64,000 nucleotides of DNA from Vicia villosa (taxonomy: Eukaryota > Streptophyta > Magnoliopsida > Fabales > Fabaceae): the NCBI RefSeq assembly GCF_029867415.1, contig NC_081186.1:15012930-15076929 (forward strand). Direction: 5' to 3'. Of the stretch, positions 22,741 to 36,000 are shown in pieces. Below the pieces are notes generated by a model. It saw nothing but the letters and a program-made list of their open reading frames with translations. It searched no databases and was not told the origin of the DNA. Position 1 is the first letter of the stretch. Each line of letters begins with the position of its first letter. The translations under genes were made by a program, and so were the position numbers.

Positions 22741-25700
22741 TTATTGTCGATGTCCTTCTGGTAGAGGAACCACTTTGTGGAAGGGCACTGTCCTTTGTGG
22801 AAGAGACCCGTCTTCTTCGTCATCATCAAACTCCAACACATAACTGTTCCAATCACCAGACAGTAGACAGTCATAAGATAGTTATCTATTTTCTTTTCAT
22901 ATTTTTTTTAACTTTTAAGAGTAATTTCCTAGTTTCATTCTTCAAAAATTAAGCAAGGGATACATTAGTTCCTGAAAATGAAAAATCATGTTCTGTCCTA
23001 CATAGTAAGATTCTACAATTTCGCGGAATAGGGATGGCAAATAATTTTATCAGAAAATATGTGCCCATTTAACACTTTTCCATTTGATTTTTTGAGACGA
23101 AAGATATATAGAACTAAAAATAAGTTCGGCTTCTAAAAAATAGTTCCAAAAAGCTTTAAGAAATTATACTTACTCATCTGTCTTCCTCTGCACATTAGTG
23201 ATATGATGGAGATTAACGCAGAACATGCACAATACAAAAATTGGTTATTATGATGTTAGAATCATCAAAGTTAAGAGTACCATGGATTAATGGTAGATTA
23301 AAAAATCATGGAAGAAAGGAAAAATCAAGAAGTGATCCGCACTATTAAGGTAAAGAGAGATTTATTACCCTGCGATGGCCATGAACAACTGTTGCTTTAT
23401 AAAGTGCAGTAGTTCCTGGATAGACTGCCAAAACATGTTTTCCAGGAGGGAAGTCTTGGGCACTAGAAGGATCATTATTCTTGGGGAAGGGAATGATATT
23501 TCCCATGGGAAGCTTGTATTGCCTGAACGCAACAGAAAGAACAAATTAAATAAGCACAAGCCATTCAAATGCCATAACAATATTTCTCAAATTTACCAAC
23601 TAATGTATTGGAGGCGTTATCAACCATAAAATCCAAGTTGGATGGATGAAAAAAAAGAATGTTTCAGCAGCAATTTATGATTGGAAAGTACTGCTCATGC
23701 TTATGGAAGGGAAACTTTTGTCATACAATTATAAGATCTGCAATGTTGTATGAAATTGGATGCTGGCTAGCATAAAGTCTGATATGATATTTACATAAAA
23801 TAGTATATTCTGTTTACAGAGAGAATATATTCTGTTGATTGGATATCGCAGTTATTATGAAATTGACGCTGTTTTTGCATATTCATTATTTCAAAGTCTA
23901 TAATATATAGGGATGTGGTATAGACACGCGGTTTCACTGTCATGCCTCTAGTTTTTCTCTCATTCAACAGAGTCAATAAGAAAGTAATCTCTGTAATGTA
24001 GAAATTAAAATATCTAAATAGGTGGATACACAAGACATGATAGGGTTAAGAAATAAAGTATTAAGAGAAAAAGTTAGGGAAACATCTACCATTCAAAAGA
24101 TGGTATATCTTCCCTTTTGTGGTTTTGGCATGCATGGAAAGACATGTAGATGCACCAATAAATAGGGTAAATCATAATGGAGGATAGTATAACAAGGTAG
24201 AGGAAAACTAAAGAAAACTATAGACCAAATTTTTAAAAAATTGAATTTAAATGGCCTGTTTTTGAACAGGATTTATAATAGAACGTAGAGTGTTGTTTGA
24301 TTAATATAATATATCTGCCTCCACATACTAAAATATATCCATGCAAAGTCTAAGCAGAAAATGAAGCAAGACAAGCTTACAACATGATCATTGTACATAA
24401 TTAAACAAAACAAATTTCAAAATAGGCTTTTTACCTTTGGCCACTGCTATCTTCATCATCACCAGGTTCCTCATCAAGTACTTCAAATCTATAAAATCAT
24501 TTAACAAATCAATTAAAAGAGTAATGAAAAGGACGACCAAAGAAGGTTTGCATCCAAATACGTATTATTTTTTCTTTCAATAATTACAAATTATACACAA
24601 GCAACAGCAACTTATACTTGTATTAACAAATCTGAGCAATTCAAACAGCTTAAATTTGGTAAAATAATAGACTCATTTAGTTAGTGACCCGAGCGTATTG
24701 ATTCTAAGGAGAGGTTTATGATTGTCCTTGTTAGAATTTAGAATTGACTAAGCCTACTTGAATTCTCAAAGCCAGCTCAAATAGTTTTAAATTGCGGTCA
24801 ACAATATACTAGTTTTAGAGGTCTCCACGGAGCATCACAACCGCAATGGCAGCCACACTTTAACTCAATATGACGATTTGCAGCATAACCGTAACCGCAA
24901 CTTAAAAGGGCTGATGGATTAACCGAATCTTGATTAATATTATTTTTACCATAAATGTTATCAGAGCCCAAGTATTTCTTTATAAGGAATACATTTGCCA
25001 CATGGTATCAGAGGTTGCAAGAGTCTTTAGTTAATAACTTAAGCTTTTTGAGATAGTTGGTTCATGAAATGGTATGAAGCCTCTAAAACCAAGTTATTCA
25101 AATTTCAGTTCTTGGCATCCCCATCTTTATAATAAAAATTAGAATTTCATCAAAATGAATCTACACACTGATCACCCTCCCAGCCTAAAGGGTTCATATA
25201 GATGCTTATTAGAGATGTAAAATAAAATCATTCGTGCGCCATTACTCACGGCTCCCAATTTGAGAGACTCGGCTTCAGTGTTAAAACTCTACCAGCCTTC
25301 ATTGCTCCCACTTTGGACTACAAAAGGAAACCCTAGAGCTAGTTATGAGGGTTTGAATTAGGCCTTAGGGTCTGTTTAAGAGGGGGTTTTAGGAGGATTT
25401 TGAAGGGCCAAGTCTATATTTTAATATATTTTGGATATTAAAAAAAATGAAAGAATGTCATGATACATGATCATATGACAATTCAATCAGACTTAATTCA
25501 TTTTTAGAAACTTTTTATAGTTTGCTTAATTTAAATAAAAAAGAAACAAGCCCTCCCCTGCTCTACAAAATCCCCTTATACTCCCAACCCTTACTCTTTT
25601 TGTTGTTCATCCACCAATATGCCTCTCAAAGATATTGCACATTAATATATTACATTATGTACAGAATGCATACTTACTCCTTTAATTCCTTATCAAAATG

Positions 25701-28700
25701 AATCACTTTTACAACAAACCATTCATCCTTATCAGCATTTCGTGGTGTGACCCTAGCAGCCACCTGAAAAGTGAGAAGCCAAAACACATTAATCAATGCA
25801 ATAGAACTACAGACGCTTCATGTAAGAATAGAAAGGAGTTTCCTGAGAAAGAGAAAGTTAATAACAGATAGAGAAAGAAAATACTGTCAGAAGTGAGTCA
25901 TCTTTTTTGATTTTATGATTTATGCAGAACCTTGTGAATACGGAACATTTAAAATCTAACTCCTGTTAAAACACATATCTATAACAAAATTGCACTAGCA
26001 ACCTAACAGCTTAGTTAACAAAATACAACATGATATCTAATAGCTCTGTAAGCTTTAATTAAGATAACGGAAGCAATTTAAGAGACACAAGCTTAACTGA
26101 AGCAATGTACTACTCACACATGAAATATACTCTAAGAAAAATAAACTTTATTAAAAAAGAGAAACAGTGCATTGAATACTTACTTATATTAAACAAACTT
26201 CAAGGGAAAAATATACCTGTTCACCCTTAAGACTGGCACAAGCCTCAAGTTGATTTCTCATACTCGGAGTTAACCTTGAAATGTCTGACTCAGTCTTAAC
26301 TCGTTTCCTTTTCTGTTCATTGCCTTCTGTAACAGAAGAATTGTAAGCTAGACACAGTGCATTATATTGACATCTATTTGGAACTGGAGTCATGTTAATG
26401 CAATTTACATGCACAATTAAATATTAACAAAAATGTGATAGCATTTAGCTCAATAAAAACAAAAATATTTCATAAAACATTTTCATGTGTATTTTGATTT
26501 TTATCTTTAAATGATATATGACTGAATTGCTGCACAACATAGTGACAACACAACGCACAAGTGCTTTGGCTAACAAGATGCTTTTTGTAACTAATCGGCA
26601 TTTCCAAAGCATAAGGTTTGTGTAGATATTCCCAGAGTTTGTTTCTAATTTGATAGTAATAAAAATTTGTTATTAATCCGCATTTCCACCATATAGGAAG
26701 TGATGTGATAGTAAAAATTTAAACATCATTAAAATTGAATGATTGGCAATTCAAATTACACAATTTGAGAAGATTTGGCAAACTAGCATTTTGTATCACA
26801 TGATGAATTGCTAATGGCTCTAAATTAAGTAATACTTTCATCTTAATATATTGATTGTATCTTAATGGAATTTGGTGTATCATTAATTTTTCTTAGGATT
26901 GGTTTCAATAATTTCTTATATTTCATGATTTATTTACTTTTTTAATTGTAATTAGAAATTCAGGAATATTATAAATTATAACCGGTGTATAGTTTTTTGT
27001 AACTGTCGTTCCCATCAATATCAATATGACTTTTATCATTAAATATGTTTCCCCTCTATACTTTTTGAATGAATAGGGAAGTCATCAGCTTCCGATGGTA
27101 TTAGAAACTATCCTAGATATGTGATTAGTACAAGATCTTTGTTATTCCACCCATATTTGCCCATGCTCCAGATGTCCAATCAAGGGTGTGAGGGGGTGCT
27201 TTCAGTGTTGATTGTTGAGATCCCGGTTACTCCACCCACATCAGTCCACTAAGTGTGAGAGGGAGTGTAAAGAGTCCTACGGACTAGGAAATGGCCAAGA
27301 TATACAGCGCTTATAAGGCGGCTCAGGCAGTTCTCACCTTAAAAGCAAATATTATGGGGTTCATTTAGGCCTTAAGGTTCAAATTCCAAGAGAAATTATC
27401 ATTCAATGTTCACAAACAGGTGCACTTAGGATGACCCACCATTTAGAATGAAAACACAACGAATTAGGACTTACGTGTTCATTTCTTATGAGTTCTTTAT
27501 TTATCAGATTCTACAAGTTGATAGCAAGACGTAAAAATTTTGCCTTTGTAGTTTCTACTTTTGAGATTTATGGTTGTTATTTATCGTTAAATTCAGTTTC
27601 TGCTAAACAACTCAAGAATTCTCTCGGTGATTAAATATTTGAAACCAAATTTAATAACCATTTTAATTAATGTACAATTTTGAGTTTGATTCTAAAATAC
27701 ACAGTAACATGCTCTCTCATCTCCCTCTTTATTTACTTCATATAGCTTTACTGTACATAACCAACCATAATGGCAAAAGAGATATTAACTATATTGATGA
27801 GTATCCACCAGAAAAATGAAACATGTTGAAGAAATCAATGGAATCAATGAAAATTTAGTATAGATTTGTCACAAAGATGGTCAGACAACACATTTCCATT
27901 TACTTCCTACTTTCCTTAGAAATGAAAAAAACAAAACTAATGCTTTGGCTACTTGTTTTGGCGCTACGACGTTGTTAAATTAGACGTTAAATTATGGCAC
28001 TCCCATATTTTCAGGGTAATATAATACAATAGAAGTAAGAAGGAAAATTAAGAGAATGACATGCTAAAAGATTTGGAACTGTTTAATTTATTTATTATAT
28101 CGACTAATTCTATTTCTATAAGCTTAAGTTGATATTAAGCAATAATATTTCAAGTGAAAGATAAATTTGAGACAAACCTAATCTCCTTCGTGGTTGTCCT
28201 TGAGGTCCCGGAGGAAGCAAGGTATCAAGTTGGCTTATCAACATAGTGGAAAGACTGGCAACCAAAAACATTACAGAATTATATATATGCTGTAAAATGC
28301 CTAAGCCTGGACAGAGTATTTAAGAGTTACTTGAATCTTAATCTTAAGATTCCTCATCGATTAAGGATATGACCTAAACAGTTCTTATAAAGCCTGGAAA
28401 ATTCCTATCTTACAAGCCAATTTTGTAGATGTGTTAGACTTGGCCAAAACTCGAAGAGTTAATATACGTGTATCTTGATAATTTTTAAAAAAGTTGGAAA
28501 GAAAATTAATAGCTTCGGAGCTCGAGATACACATACTTTGCTTCCGCGTCTGAAAGATCTTTTGCTTGAGTATACAACAATTTCAGCTTTGCTAACGAGT
28601 TATCTCCAGGCTTCTCAACCATTTCAGGAGCTACACCGAAATGAAAAGAAATAAACAACAATTACAAAGACAAAAGTACATTAACTAATATATAAGAATA

Positions 28701-30067
28701 ACTGAATATTGATTGTTTCCAAAACATGAAAACAAGTAGAGAAACTCCTATCTAATGAGCTCCAATGATAGACAAACTCCGATCTTTAACATCATATGCC
28801 AAAGCATGAAAGCGACACGTGATATTTAAATTTTAACTAATAACATTCAATGCATGATTTTCCTTAATTCACTAAAATCACAGAAAGCATTCGTGTGTTT
28901 TATGATTTCCATAGTTTTCCAAGAATCAATTACCAAAGTGGACGAAATTAAACATTTGGTTTCTATCACAGGTTGGGTATTGGATGAATTACCCTTTCGA
29001 GGAAGCCCGCAAACACTAAATACAAGAGAAAAGTGCATAACGAAGAAATATAGAAAACGAAAAAACATTGAAGAGCGCCAAGATATCAGATTATGATTTT
29101 ATTCATCAACCCTATAAAATACGAAAAGAAGCAATATGATTTCCTTTTGTATATATCTCTTCATTATTTCAACAAGTTGCATATTTCGGTTATATTTCTG
29201 TTAAGTAACCTTCCTCAACTGTAAAGGAAAATAAAATGATAAAGCATAATTTCGTCCTGTTACTAAACACGAATATAAAACTTCCACGCATACCAACGAA
29301 AACAAGGAAAACTCATAATTGTCCAACTCTAATCCTTGACTAAAGCTGTACAATTTTCACTAACAGCATTTAAAAAAACGCTCCTCATCCACTTTGATGC
29401 ATCCACAACCAAAACACGATCACGATCAGCCATATTTGACCATGATTTTCCACAATATCAATGATTACGGCGCGGCCACAATTGAAAACCTTGTTCAAAA
29501 ATTCTTAACTCATGAGTATAACACATTTCCATTTTGAACTTGAACACCCTAGGTGTGTATGCCTATAACTAACCAGCTAGCAACAAAACTTAGATCCTAA
29601 ATTTTTTTTTTTATAAACCTGATATGCTCTGAGCGCAACTACAGAGACTAACCATCGAGCCAGGGAAGACCACAATATGCGGAAAATCTCCAAATTATTT
29701 AATTGATTATTATTTTTAACGGTATGAAGCAATTATTGGGAAATTTAAAAACTGAAAGTGAGGTCACTTAAAATTCATCATTTAAATGTGAAAAAAATTA
29801 TTTCCCAAAATAAATCAGAAAACACGATCCAGAAAGAATATTAAAAACAAAATTCAACTAATTATGCAACTTCATTACAATGAATCATCATTTATAAAAA
29901 GCACAAAATTGATGAATATGCAGCATTAATTTAAGAGGGAGTAACTAACTGGTTTGAAGCTTCTTGTGAAGCTTGTTGATCTCCGATAGAACATCCTCCT
30001 GATCTTTTCTTAACCGATCGAGTTCCTTTGAGTTCTCCAAAATTGACGCAATGTCTGGCGACGACAT
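22741..30067 (-). CDS. SGF29: SAGA-associated factor 29 (SGF29), nine exons
   Basis: Exons in order: 30067-29950, 28630-28537, 28254-28178, 26326-26217, 25763-25678, 24488-24435, 23522-23369, 23187-23174 and 22843-22741. All junctions are GT-AG and in phase, giving 269 residues, the same size as the Arabidopsis SGF29 proteins. It starts MSSPDIASILENSKELDRL and ends FHKVVPLPEGHRQ. Residues 1-60 form a helical, coiled-coil-like N-terminus; a KRKR basic stretch follows; residues of about 125-269 are the SGF29 tandem Tudor domain, including KHVLAVYPGTTALYKATVV and LEFDDDEEDG. In the family this domain reads H3K4me2/3 and brings the SAGA acetyltransferase module to promoters in the nucleus. Exon 8 is only 14 nt. 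The 7.3-kb locus is mostly intron, with small transposon remnants. It appears intact. Confidence 0.95.
24785..24907. mobile_element. Small MITE-like fold-back element in SGF29 intron
   Basis: Ends TTTTAAATTGCGGT (24785-24798) and ACCGCAACTTAAAA (24894-24907) are inverted repeats. The 123-bp interior has further GCGGTTRCGG-like inverted blocks. It is probably a short non-autonomous DNA transposon; the target duplication is not clear. Confidence 0.5.
25003..25013 (+). other. LTR-retrotransposon primer-binding-site remnant
   Basis: TGGTATCAGAG follows CCACA, as a tRNA-iMet primer binding site follows an LTR end. No matching internal domain is visible, so this is a fossil in an SGF29 intron. Confidence 0.4.
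27215..27345 (+). repeat. TRIM/LTR-like remnant in SGF29 intron 3
   Basis: The order GTTGAGATCCC...GACTAGGAAATGGCC...CTTATAAGGC...CTCACCTTAAAAGC resembles the short LTRs of legume TRIM elements. A similar but diverged unit occurs at 28344-28440. The limits are uncertain. Confidence 0.35.
28344..28440 (+). repeat. TRIM/LTR-like remnant in SGF29 intron 2
   Basis: TCCTCATCGATTAAGGATATGACC...CTTATAAAGCCTGG...CTTACAAGCC...TTTTGTAG follows the same pattern as the remnant at 27215-27345 and has no coding content. Confidence 0.35.
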
Positions 30068-30486
30068 CGTTTTGATTCGATCAATTTTCAACGCTTTTGT
30101 CTCTCGAAACCGATGAACCCAAATCGGAAACTGAAATGGGAACTCAAATTTCCAAATTTAATTTATTCCAACGTGGGAATTTTTTTTTTTTTTTGAAGCG
30201 CTATTCAGCATTCGTTGTGCGGTGGTTTAGTTAGAATTAGAATCTCTGCATTAATTAATACTAGTTGAGTTGAGATCAAATCTAAGGAAACGACGTCGTT
30301 TTTTTTTATTCTTTCAAGATTGACTCTCATCTTTTTTTTGGCTTAAAGAAATAATTTTTTTAAATGTATTTATTTTTGTTTAAATATCATCATATACACA
30401 ACTCAATCTTTAAAAAATCGATAAACCAATGATAATAATTTTTTAAAATGCCATCTCATCGAATCTATCTCATTTTTAAATTTAAA

Positions 30487-31605
30487 TTTTTTTTTAAAAG
30501 CCAAAATCAAATTAGATTAACAAAGGCATATAAGGGATACCAAACAGTACAAACAGCATAATACAGAAAAAAAAGATACACCAGAACTAGTAATGCAACC
30601 AAGACACACAGACCCTGTGAAAAGGAAAAAAAGCTATACTCCACAATACTGGATAGCAAAGAACATATTTGCTGCTTGTAACACGGATGCAGTTACCGTG
30701 CATAGATAAAAATCTATGCACCATGCATAAATTATTATGGACCATTGGATCATTGGATCAAATTCTAGATATCAATTGTTATTACTCAATACTCAATACT
30801 CACCACTCAATATTCAATACTCAATACTCAATACTAGATTAAAAACATGATCCAATGGCTTATATAGACTTATGCATGGTGCATAAGTAAAATCCTTATG
30901 CATATTAGCCAAAGCCCTTGTAACACCAGTACTACAACTTCTCTAACAAAAACAGACTTCATGAAGTTGTTTCACCCTGCAATGAACTTCACTGATTTGC
31001 CTCACATTCTTTTAGAAGTCAACATATTCAGCCACTACAGCAGAATAACAAAATAAACTACTCCTGTGACCGCAATTCTCCCGTGAAACCAAGTAAATGA
31101 ACACCTGACCGCCGCTCCATATGTACAAAATTTCTCATTCCACGAATTTCGAATCTGCTAGAAACTCTAACACAGCCAGATTATCTATCATTCCAACCCA
31201 AACAAGCTTTTGGGTTAACAATCCACTGATAAATGGAAAATTGAAACCCTTTAACTTTACTCCTAAGCCACCACCAAGACGTCAAATGAATGTCGTAGAT
31301 AAAAGCTTCTCCCCGCGTATCGTTATTTCTGAAAATTATATCGTTCTGCTTTTTCCAGATAGTCCAAATACAAGCGTACCAAATGACAAGTAATTTTTCC
31401 TATAAACTCCTGCCGCCATTACATAAACCTGCAAATAGATAGAAGTGCTGCACAGCAGAGTTATGAAATGCACCAGAAATATTCAGCCAGCTCGAGATAT
31501 CACTCCACGCTGATGTCGTTATTAGGCACTCAAAGAAAATGTGTGACACGCTCTCTGCTATTCCACACCCAAATGGACAGTACCCTTTAGATTCCACCAT
31601 GATAC
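30487..31605 (-). mobile_element. LINE (L1-type) 3' fragment, copy A
   Basis: The A tail (T run at 30487-30495 on +) and 3' UTR are followed by the end of ORF2 on minus, including the reverse-transcriptase zinc-binding region (GYCPFGCG...SHIFFEC). The coding sequence is cut at 31605 by the Tat LTR. The same LINE continues uninterrupted in copy B. Confidence 0.85.
30685..30916. mobile_element. MITE with 10-bp target duplication
   Basis: The 232-bp insert is flanked by CTTGTAACAC at 30675-30684 and 30917-30926. Copy B has the site once (46519-46528, one base different) and no insert. Inverted ends are imperfect, but the inner TATGCACCATGCATAA blocks pair well. The duplication length suggests a Mutator-like group. 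The interior holds CAATACT repeats. Confidence 0.88.
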
Positions 31606-32596
31606 TGTTTACGGTGATTTCCGGTAAACAACCGCTAGTCTTCCAAACTATAATAAATATGATTTGGTTACTCGCAGGATCGACTAGATTGATCCTAGGA
31701 CACATAGTCAAGAAGATTGTCGTCAACGTTCATTCGAACCATATTCATTATTTGTCTTCTTCAATAAGCGTTGTTCGATTAAAGAACAAATAGTCTTGAC
31801 AATCACTTTGTTATATATAAATGTGACTTCAGCGAAAAGATAAGTAACATAACATAGAAAATTAAAAGGACTATTGAAACGTAAAGAATCTTAAACTGCA
31901 GAAATGTTAAAGACTTTGAAAGTAAATAACATGAAAGTAATTCGAAAGTAAATGACATTAAAGTAAAGATACAGAAATGTAAATGGCAAGAGGTAAACGA
32001 AATGCAGTAATTCTGGAAGATATTTAAAACAAAAGATAATACACATGTATTAAAGTGGTGGTGTCATACGTACATTTTCTCAGCGAACTCTTTCTCTTAA
32101 CGCTTGATACTTGAGTAAATATGTGAGTGATTTGTACAAAATGAACACACAGAATCCTAACATTAAGACTCCTATTTATACTAGTTTCGACCTTAACGGT
32201 CCTATACTAATCTGCTGCCACGTTTCTCATAAGAACTTCTAGCGATGCCATCTGTTACTTGGACAGTTACGAAACCGTCTTCGAATTTCAAATCTTCCCG
32301 CCTGAGTCTGTCTTCGACACGTGGCAGTGTATTAAACAAACACTACGAAAAAAACACGCTAAGTAGTAATACTTGAATATATTTATAAATTTGTCTAAGT
32401 CCCCGAAGACACCTACTTTTCACTAGCTTTCAGTATTCATTATCTTCATAGCGAACTTAGAAATCTTTACTCTCGAAGCATGACCATCAGTAGCCATTCT
32501 TTTATTTTTAAGGGATGGCCATCAGTAACCATCTTTCCTTCGATTTTCTACTTCTTCGAAGGACAAATACTACAAAACGAAATCTTCAGCTAACAA
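31606..32596 (-). repeat. 3' LTR of Tat element
   Basis: On + it runs TGTTTACGG ... CAGCTAACA, giving TGTT/AACA inverted ends, 991 bp. Its outer end meets copy A of the LINE after GATAC, and copy B shows the uninterrupted site. A TATAAATA box on minus is at 32180-32173. No partner LTR remains in the window. Confidence 0.85.
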
Positions 32597-32611
32597 ATTG
32601 CCCCCAATAAA
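32597..32611 (-). promoter_or_regulatory. Polypurine tract of Tat element
   Basis: On minus, TTTATTGGGGGCAATT lies immediately before the LTR start TGTTAGCTG. This fixes the orientation of the element as minus. Confidence 0.75.
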
Positions 32612-33044
32612 TGCCTGTTTCGAGAGTCAACAGAAATAGGCGTTTCTTGTCATTATAAGATTTCGTTCTTTATTGATCTTTGAGAGTTCCAAGACTGCTG
32701 ACTAACGTCATAATCATTGATGACCCTGTTTCCGAAACGTCTTGTCATTTTCAAAGATGTCTTCTCATAACTTACATTCCCACGTTTTAACCTTACTTCT
32801 TGATCATTACTCCTACATACTAGGAGTGAAGCTAACTTTATTCGACCGCCGTTGGATTAAATCACCAGCCGCCACGTGTTCCTTGGATTTTACCCAAAAG
32901 ATTTAAAAAAGGTTTCCGTTAAACCTTTAAATACTTGGTCTTGCACTTCTACACAACCTTTCATTCCTATTTCTTCATCTTCTTCAAAAAACCAAACATC
33001 TTCCATCTCTTCAAAATCTCGCTCTCTTAATCAGAAATTTCCTT

Positions 33045-36000
33045 ATGGCTTCATCTTCAAATGTTCTTCAACCTGCTCTGAAGCTCCAATCAACAACACG
33101 GTCTGGGGAACAAGAGCACGTTCAAAACCCTAACACCGAAGAAATACGCGCTATTTACGCTTCCCAGGTAATCATTCCCTTTGAACTTTCTGGAAAATCT
33201 CTCGCTTTTATGGGTCCATTACCAGGTGAAAATATCCCATCTCTGAATAAATTCTTCCCTGGTTATTACAAGACTAGACCATTAGTTAGCAAAATTAGGA
33301 TAGATGAAGATGGCTGTTCTCCCTCAGGAAAATCTGCTAACATGGAAGAAACTCCAACTGTAACTCCTTTAGCTTTAGCGAAAATTAGGTTAAACTATAT
33401 GACCAACTCTGTAAAAGTGTTTAGGTCAATTCCTTTAGCCAAAGATCCTGATTTGTACTATGCCTGGTTAGAAAAAGTAGAGAAACAGAAAGAATCCTTC
33501 TGGAAATCGTTAGGAATATACGATTTGATTCAACTGTCAAAGACAGGTTTAGAATACAACCAACCCATGTTAGTAGCAGCGGTTCACTTTTGGGATGCTT
33601 CTCACAACACTTTCCATCTCCCCTGTGGAATGGTTACCCCTACTCTTTTTGATGTGGCTGCGATTACAGGACTTCGACCAACTGGCGAAACCTTCGATCC
33701 TAACGAAATGGATAATGATACTATTGGTTTTAATGACTCACAAGTCACTTATACTGCATTCATCCAGAAGCATCATATTACCACCGAAACGGCAGTATCC
33801 GATGAAGAACATATTGCTTTTCTAGCGCTATGGCTTTCACGATGTGCCTTCTGCTCAAGATCTATTCAAGTTGCAAAGAGATACCTTTGCATGGCTAATC
33901 AGTTGCATGCTGGAAAAAAGCTCAACCTCAGCCAACTGCTTTTAGGGTCTCTTTATGAAAACCTCAGCGAAGCTGCAACCCTCACCAAGAATTTCAAATC
34001 CGGTAGTTTACTTTATGCTGGCCCTTTCTGGCTATTACAACTGTGGCTTAATGCTACATTCGAAACTCATCTTCCCTTTCGAGGAAACGTCAATGAGGAG
34101 GATAGAAAAATCAAGAATCGAACTATAGAAGGGACCAGGTTAGCTTACCTAACTCCAAAAGAAGAAATTGGAAAGCTTCGTGAACACTTCTTGGCGTATT
34201 CAATGATGTTTGCCCGGCGTAACCAGTTCGATCCTTCTATGGCCCCCTTTGTACACAGAACAATAGGTCCTGAATGGTTTACTCGAAAATTCCCATCAAC
34301 ATCTCAGGATCAACAAACTGAGTCTATGGAAATTTGGGAAGCCTTTCTGACTCCAAGGTTATTTTCCCATCGCCTTCGACCATCAAAAGGTCAATGTATT
34401 CTCATGTGCTACCAACCAAATTTGGTCTCGAGACAGTTTGGGTTGGTTCAAATAAAACCCAAGTGTTTATATGAGAAAAGAAACCATATGTGTTTCCATA
34501 CCTTGTACTTGACTGAAGAAGAATGTAAAACAAAAATCAACAAATACGTTGGCACCACCAATCTTCCTCCTGTCTCTTTCGAACCTGCTTTTTATTCTAC
34601 ACCAGACTTTCATCAATGGTGGACGGATTATTATAGCTCCCAAATCTTTGATGCTGATAGCCTTGCTCAAGAACTAACTGCAGCTTTTAATGATGTGCAG
34701 GAGAATTTTCAAAAAGGTACTTCAACTCATATTAAAGAAATCCAAGCTTTTCAAAAATTCTTTGAAACTATCTACAGGCCTGATGATCTTAGTCGGACCG
34801 TTCGTGAGGCTGCAGTTATTTTGCGCGAAAAGTTTTCCGCCAAACTGGATAAGTTGAAGTTGCCCTCGTATGTTCGACCAGAACTACGTTATGAAGTGGC
34901 TTTCAAACTTAATCCTCCAAAATTCCCTCCACTACCAAGTGCTGATTTTGGTGTGGCTCTAAGTCCTCCTTTCCCAGACTGGTTCGTGTGTGGGAATGCT
35001 CTCAAAATTCTTCGAGAGAGTACCAAAAAACGCGCTGAACGAGTGGTTCCGACTAAGCATACCTTGGATACTTTCAAAGGACATCTTCATATAGATCTTA
35101 AACATGTTCGTGTTCTGACCCCAATACCTGAAGGTTTGGATTAAGACAATCTTTTCGACTGACTTTTCTTTTCTTTGCTGATATACTGATTTCAGTTTCA
35201 ACTACAGCTGTTGCACGAAGGAGGAAGATCAAGGAAGCTTCTGCCCAAAAAGATTCTGGGACATCTAAGAGCAACAAACCAAGTGAAAGTGATTCCATCG
35301 TTACTGGCAAGAAGCCCACGGTACATACTCATCTCATATTCTTGATTTTGTACAATCTGTGAGTAGTATCCATCTTACTTATCGTCTATTTGCCAGAGCT
35401 CGAAACCCCCAACAGGTTCGAAGCGGAAAGCTTCCTCGACAGCTGTCTCAGATGGCGAAGATAAATCCCCTCCCCAAACTAGACAAGGACACAAGAAGAG
35501 ACAAAAAGCTGTTACCCCTTCAAGAAAAGGGAAAAGGATAAGTCCCTCTAAAACTGCTTCTCCTGGTGATAAGGCGTCCTCTGAAGAGTCTCCTTTAAAA
35601 ACTGCTAGTAATGCTTTCGTTGTGGAAAGTCATAATTCAAGTCCAGACAATATCCCAACCAAGGTATTTGGGTTCCACCCAACATATTATCTTGTGATCT
35701 TAACCAAATAATTAAACTGACATTTACCTTGTTATTGCAGGAAGACGCTGGCACTGCCACTTCAGGTTTCAAGGACCATGGCTTTACCATTAATGTTGAC
35801 AAACTTTACGGTAATTGTCAAACTTTAACTTTCGTCAACTAAACCCCTCAAAGGTTTATCTTTATGACTAACTTTGCTCTGTTTAACATAGGTACCTCTC
35901 AAAATCAAACTCATGTTCTCTCGCCAGTCTTTGAAGACGTTAGGCCAATTGCTACCATATTGCCTAATGAACCAGTCGAAGAAAGTCACTCCACTGACGA

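Larger units (their letters stand above)
29577..31605. repeat. Duplicated block, copy A (SGF29 5' end plus LINE)
   Basis: This block begins CTAGCAACAAAACTTAGATC and is repeated in the same orientation at 45439-47207, with similarity judged by eye at well over 90%. It includes about 370 bp of SGF29 intron 1, exon 1, the upstream region and the 3' part of a LINE. Copy A carries a 232-bp MITE missing from copy B and about 32 bp near 29885-29915 that copy B lacks. Copy A ends exactly where the Tat LTR begins, at GATAC|TG. Confidence 0.93.

Noticed and set aside
28847..29096. Two overlapping open frames on opposite strands in SGF29 intron 1
   Set aside because: Short, mutually overlapping and without domain; ordinary chance frames in intron DNA.
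31400..31726. A single 108-codon ORF across the LINE-LTR border
   Set aside because: It is a chance fusion of the LINE zinc-binding region with LTR sequence at 31605; copy B shows the true continuation.
33045..35144. A normal host MAIN/MAIL-type gene
   Set aside because: It lies between the LTR and INT of a Tat element in the known antisense-ORF position, and a decayed relative sits in the same position in a second element.
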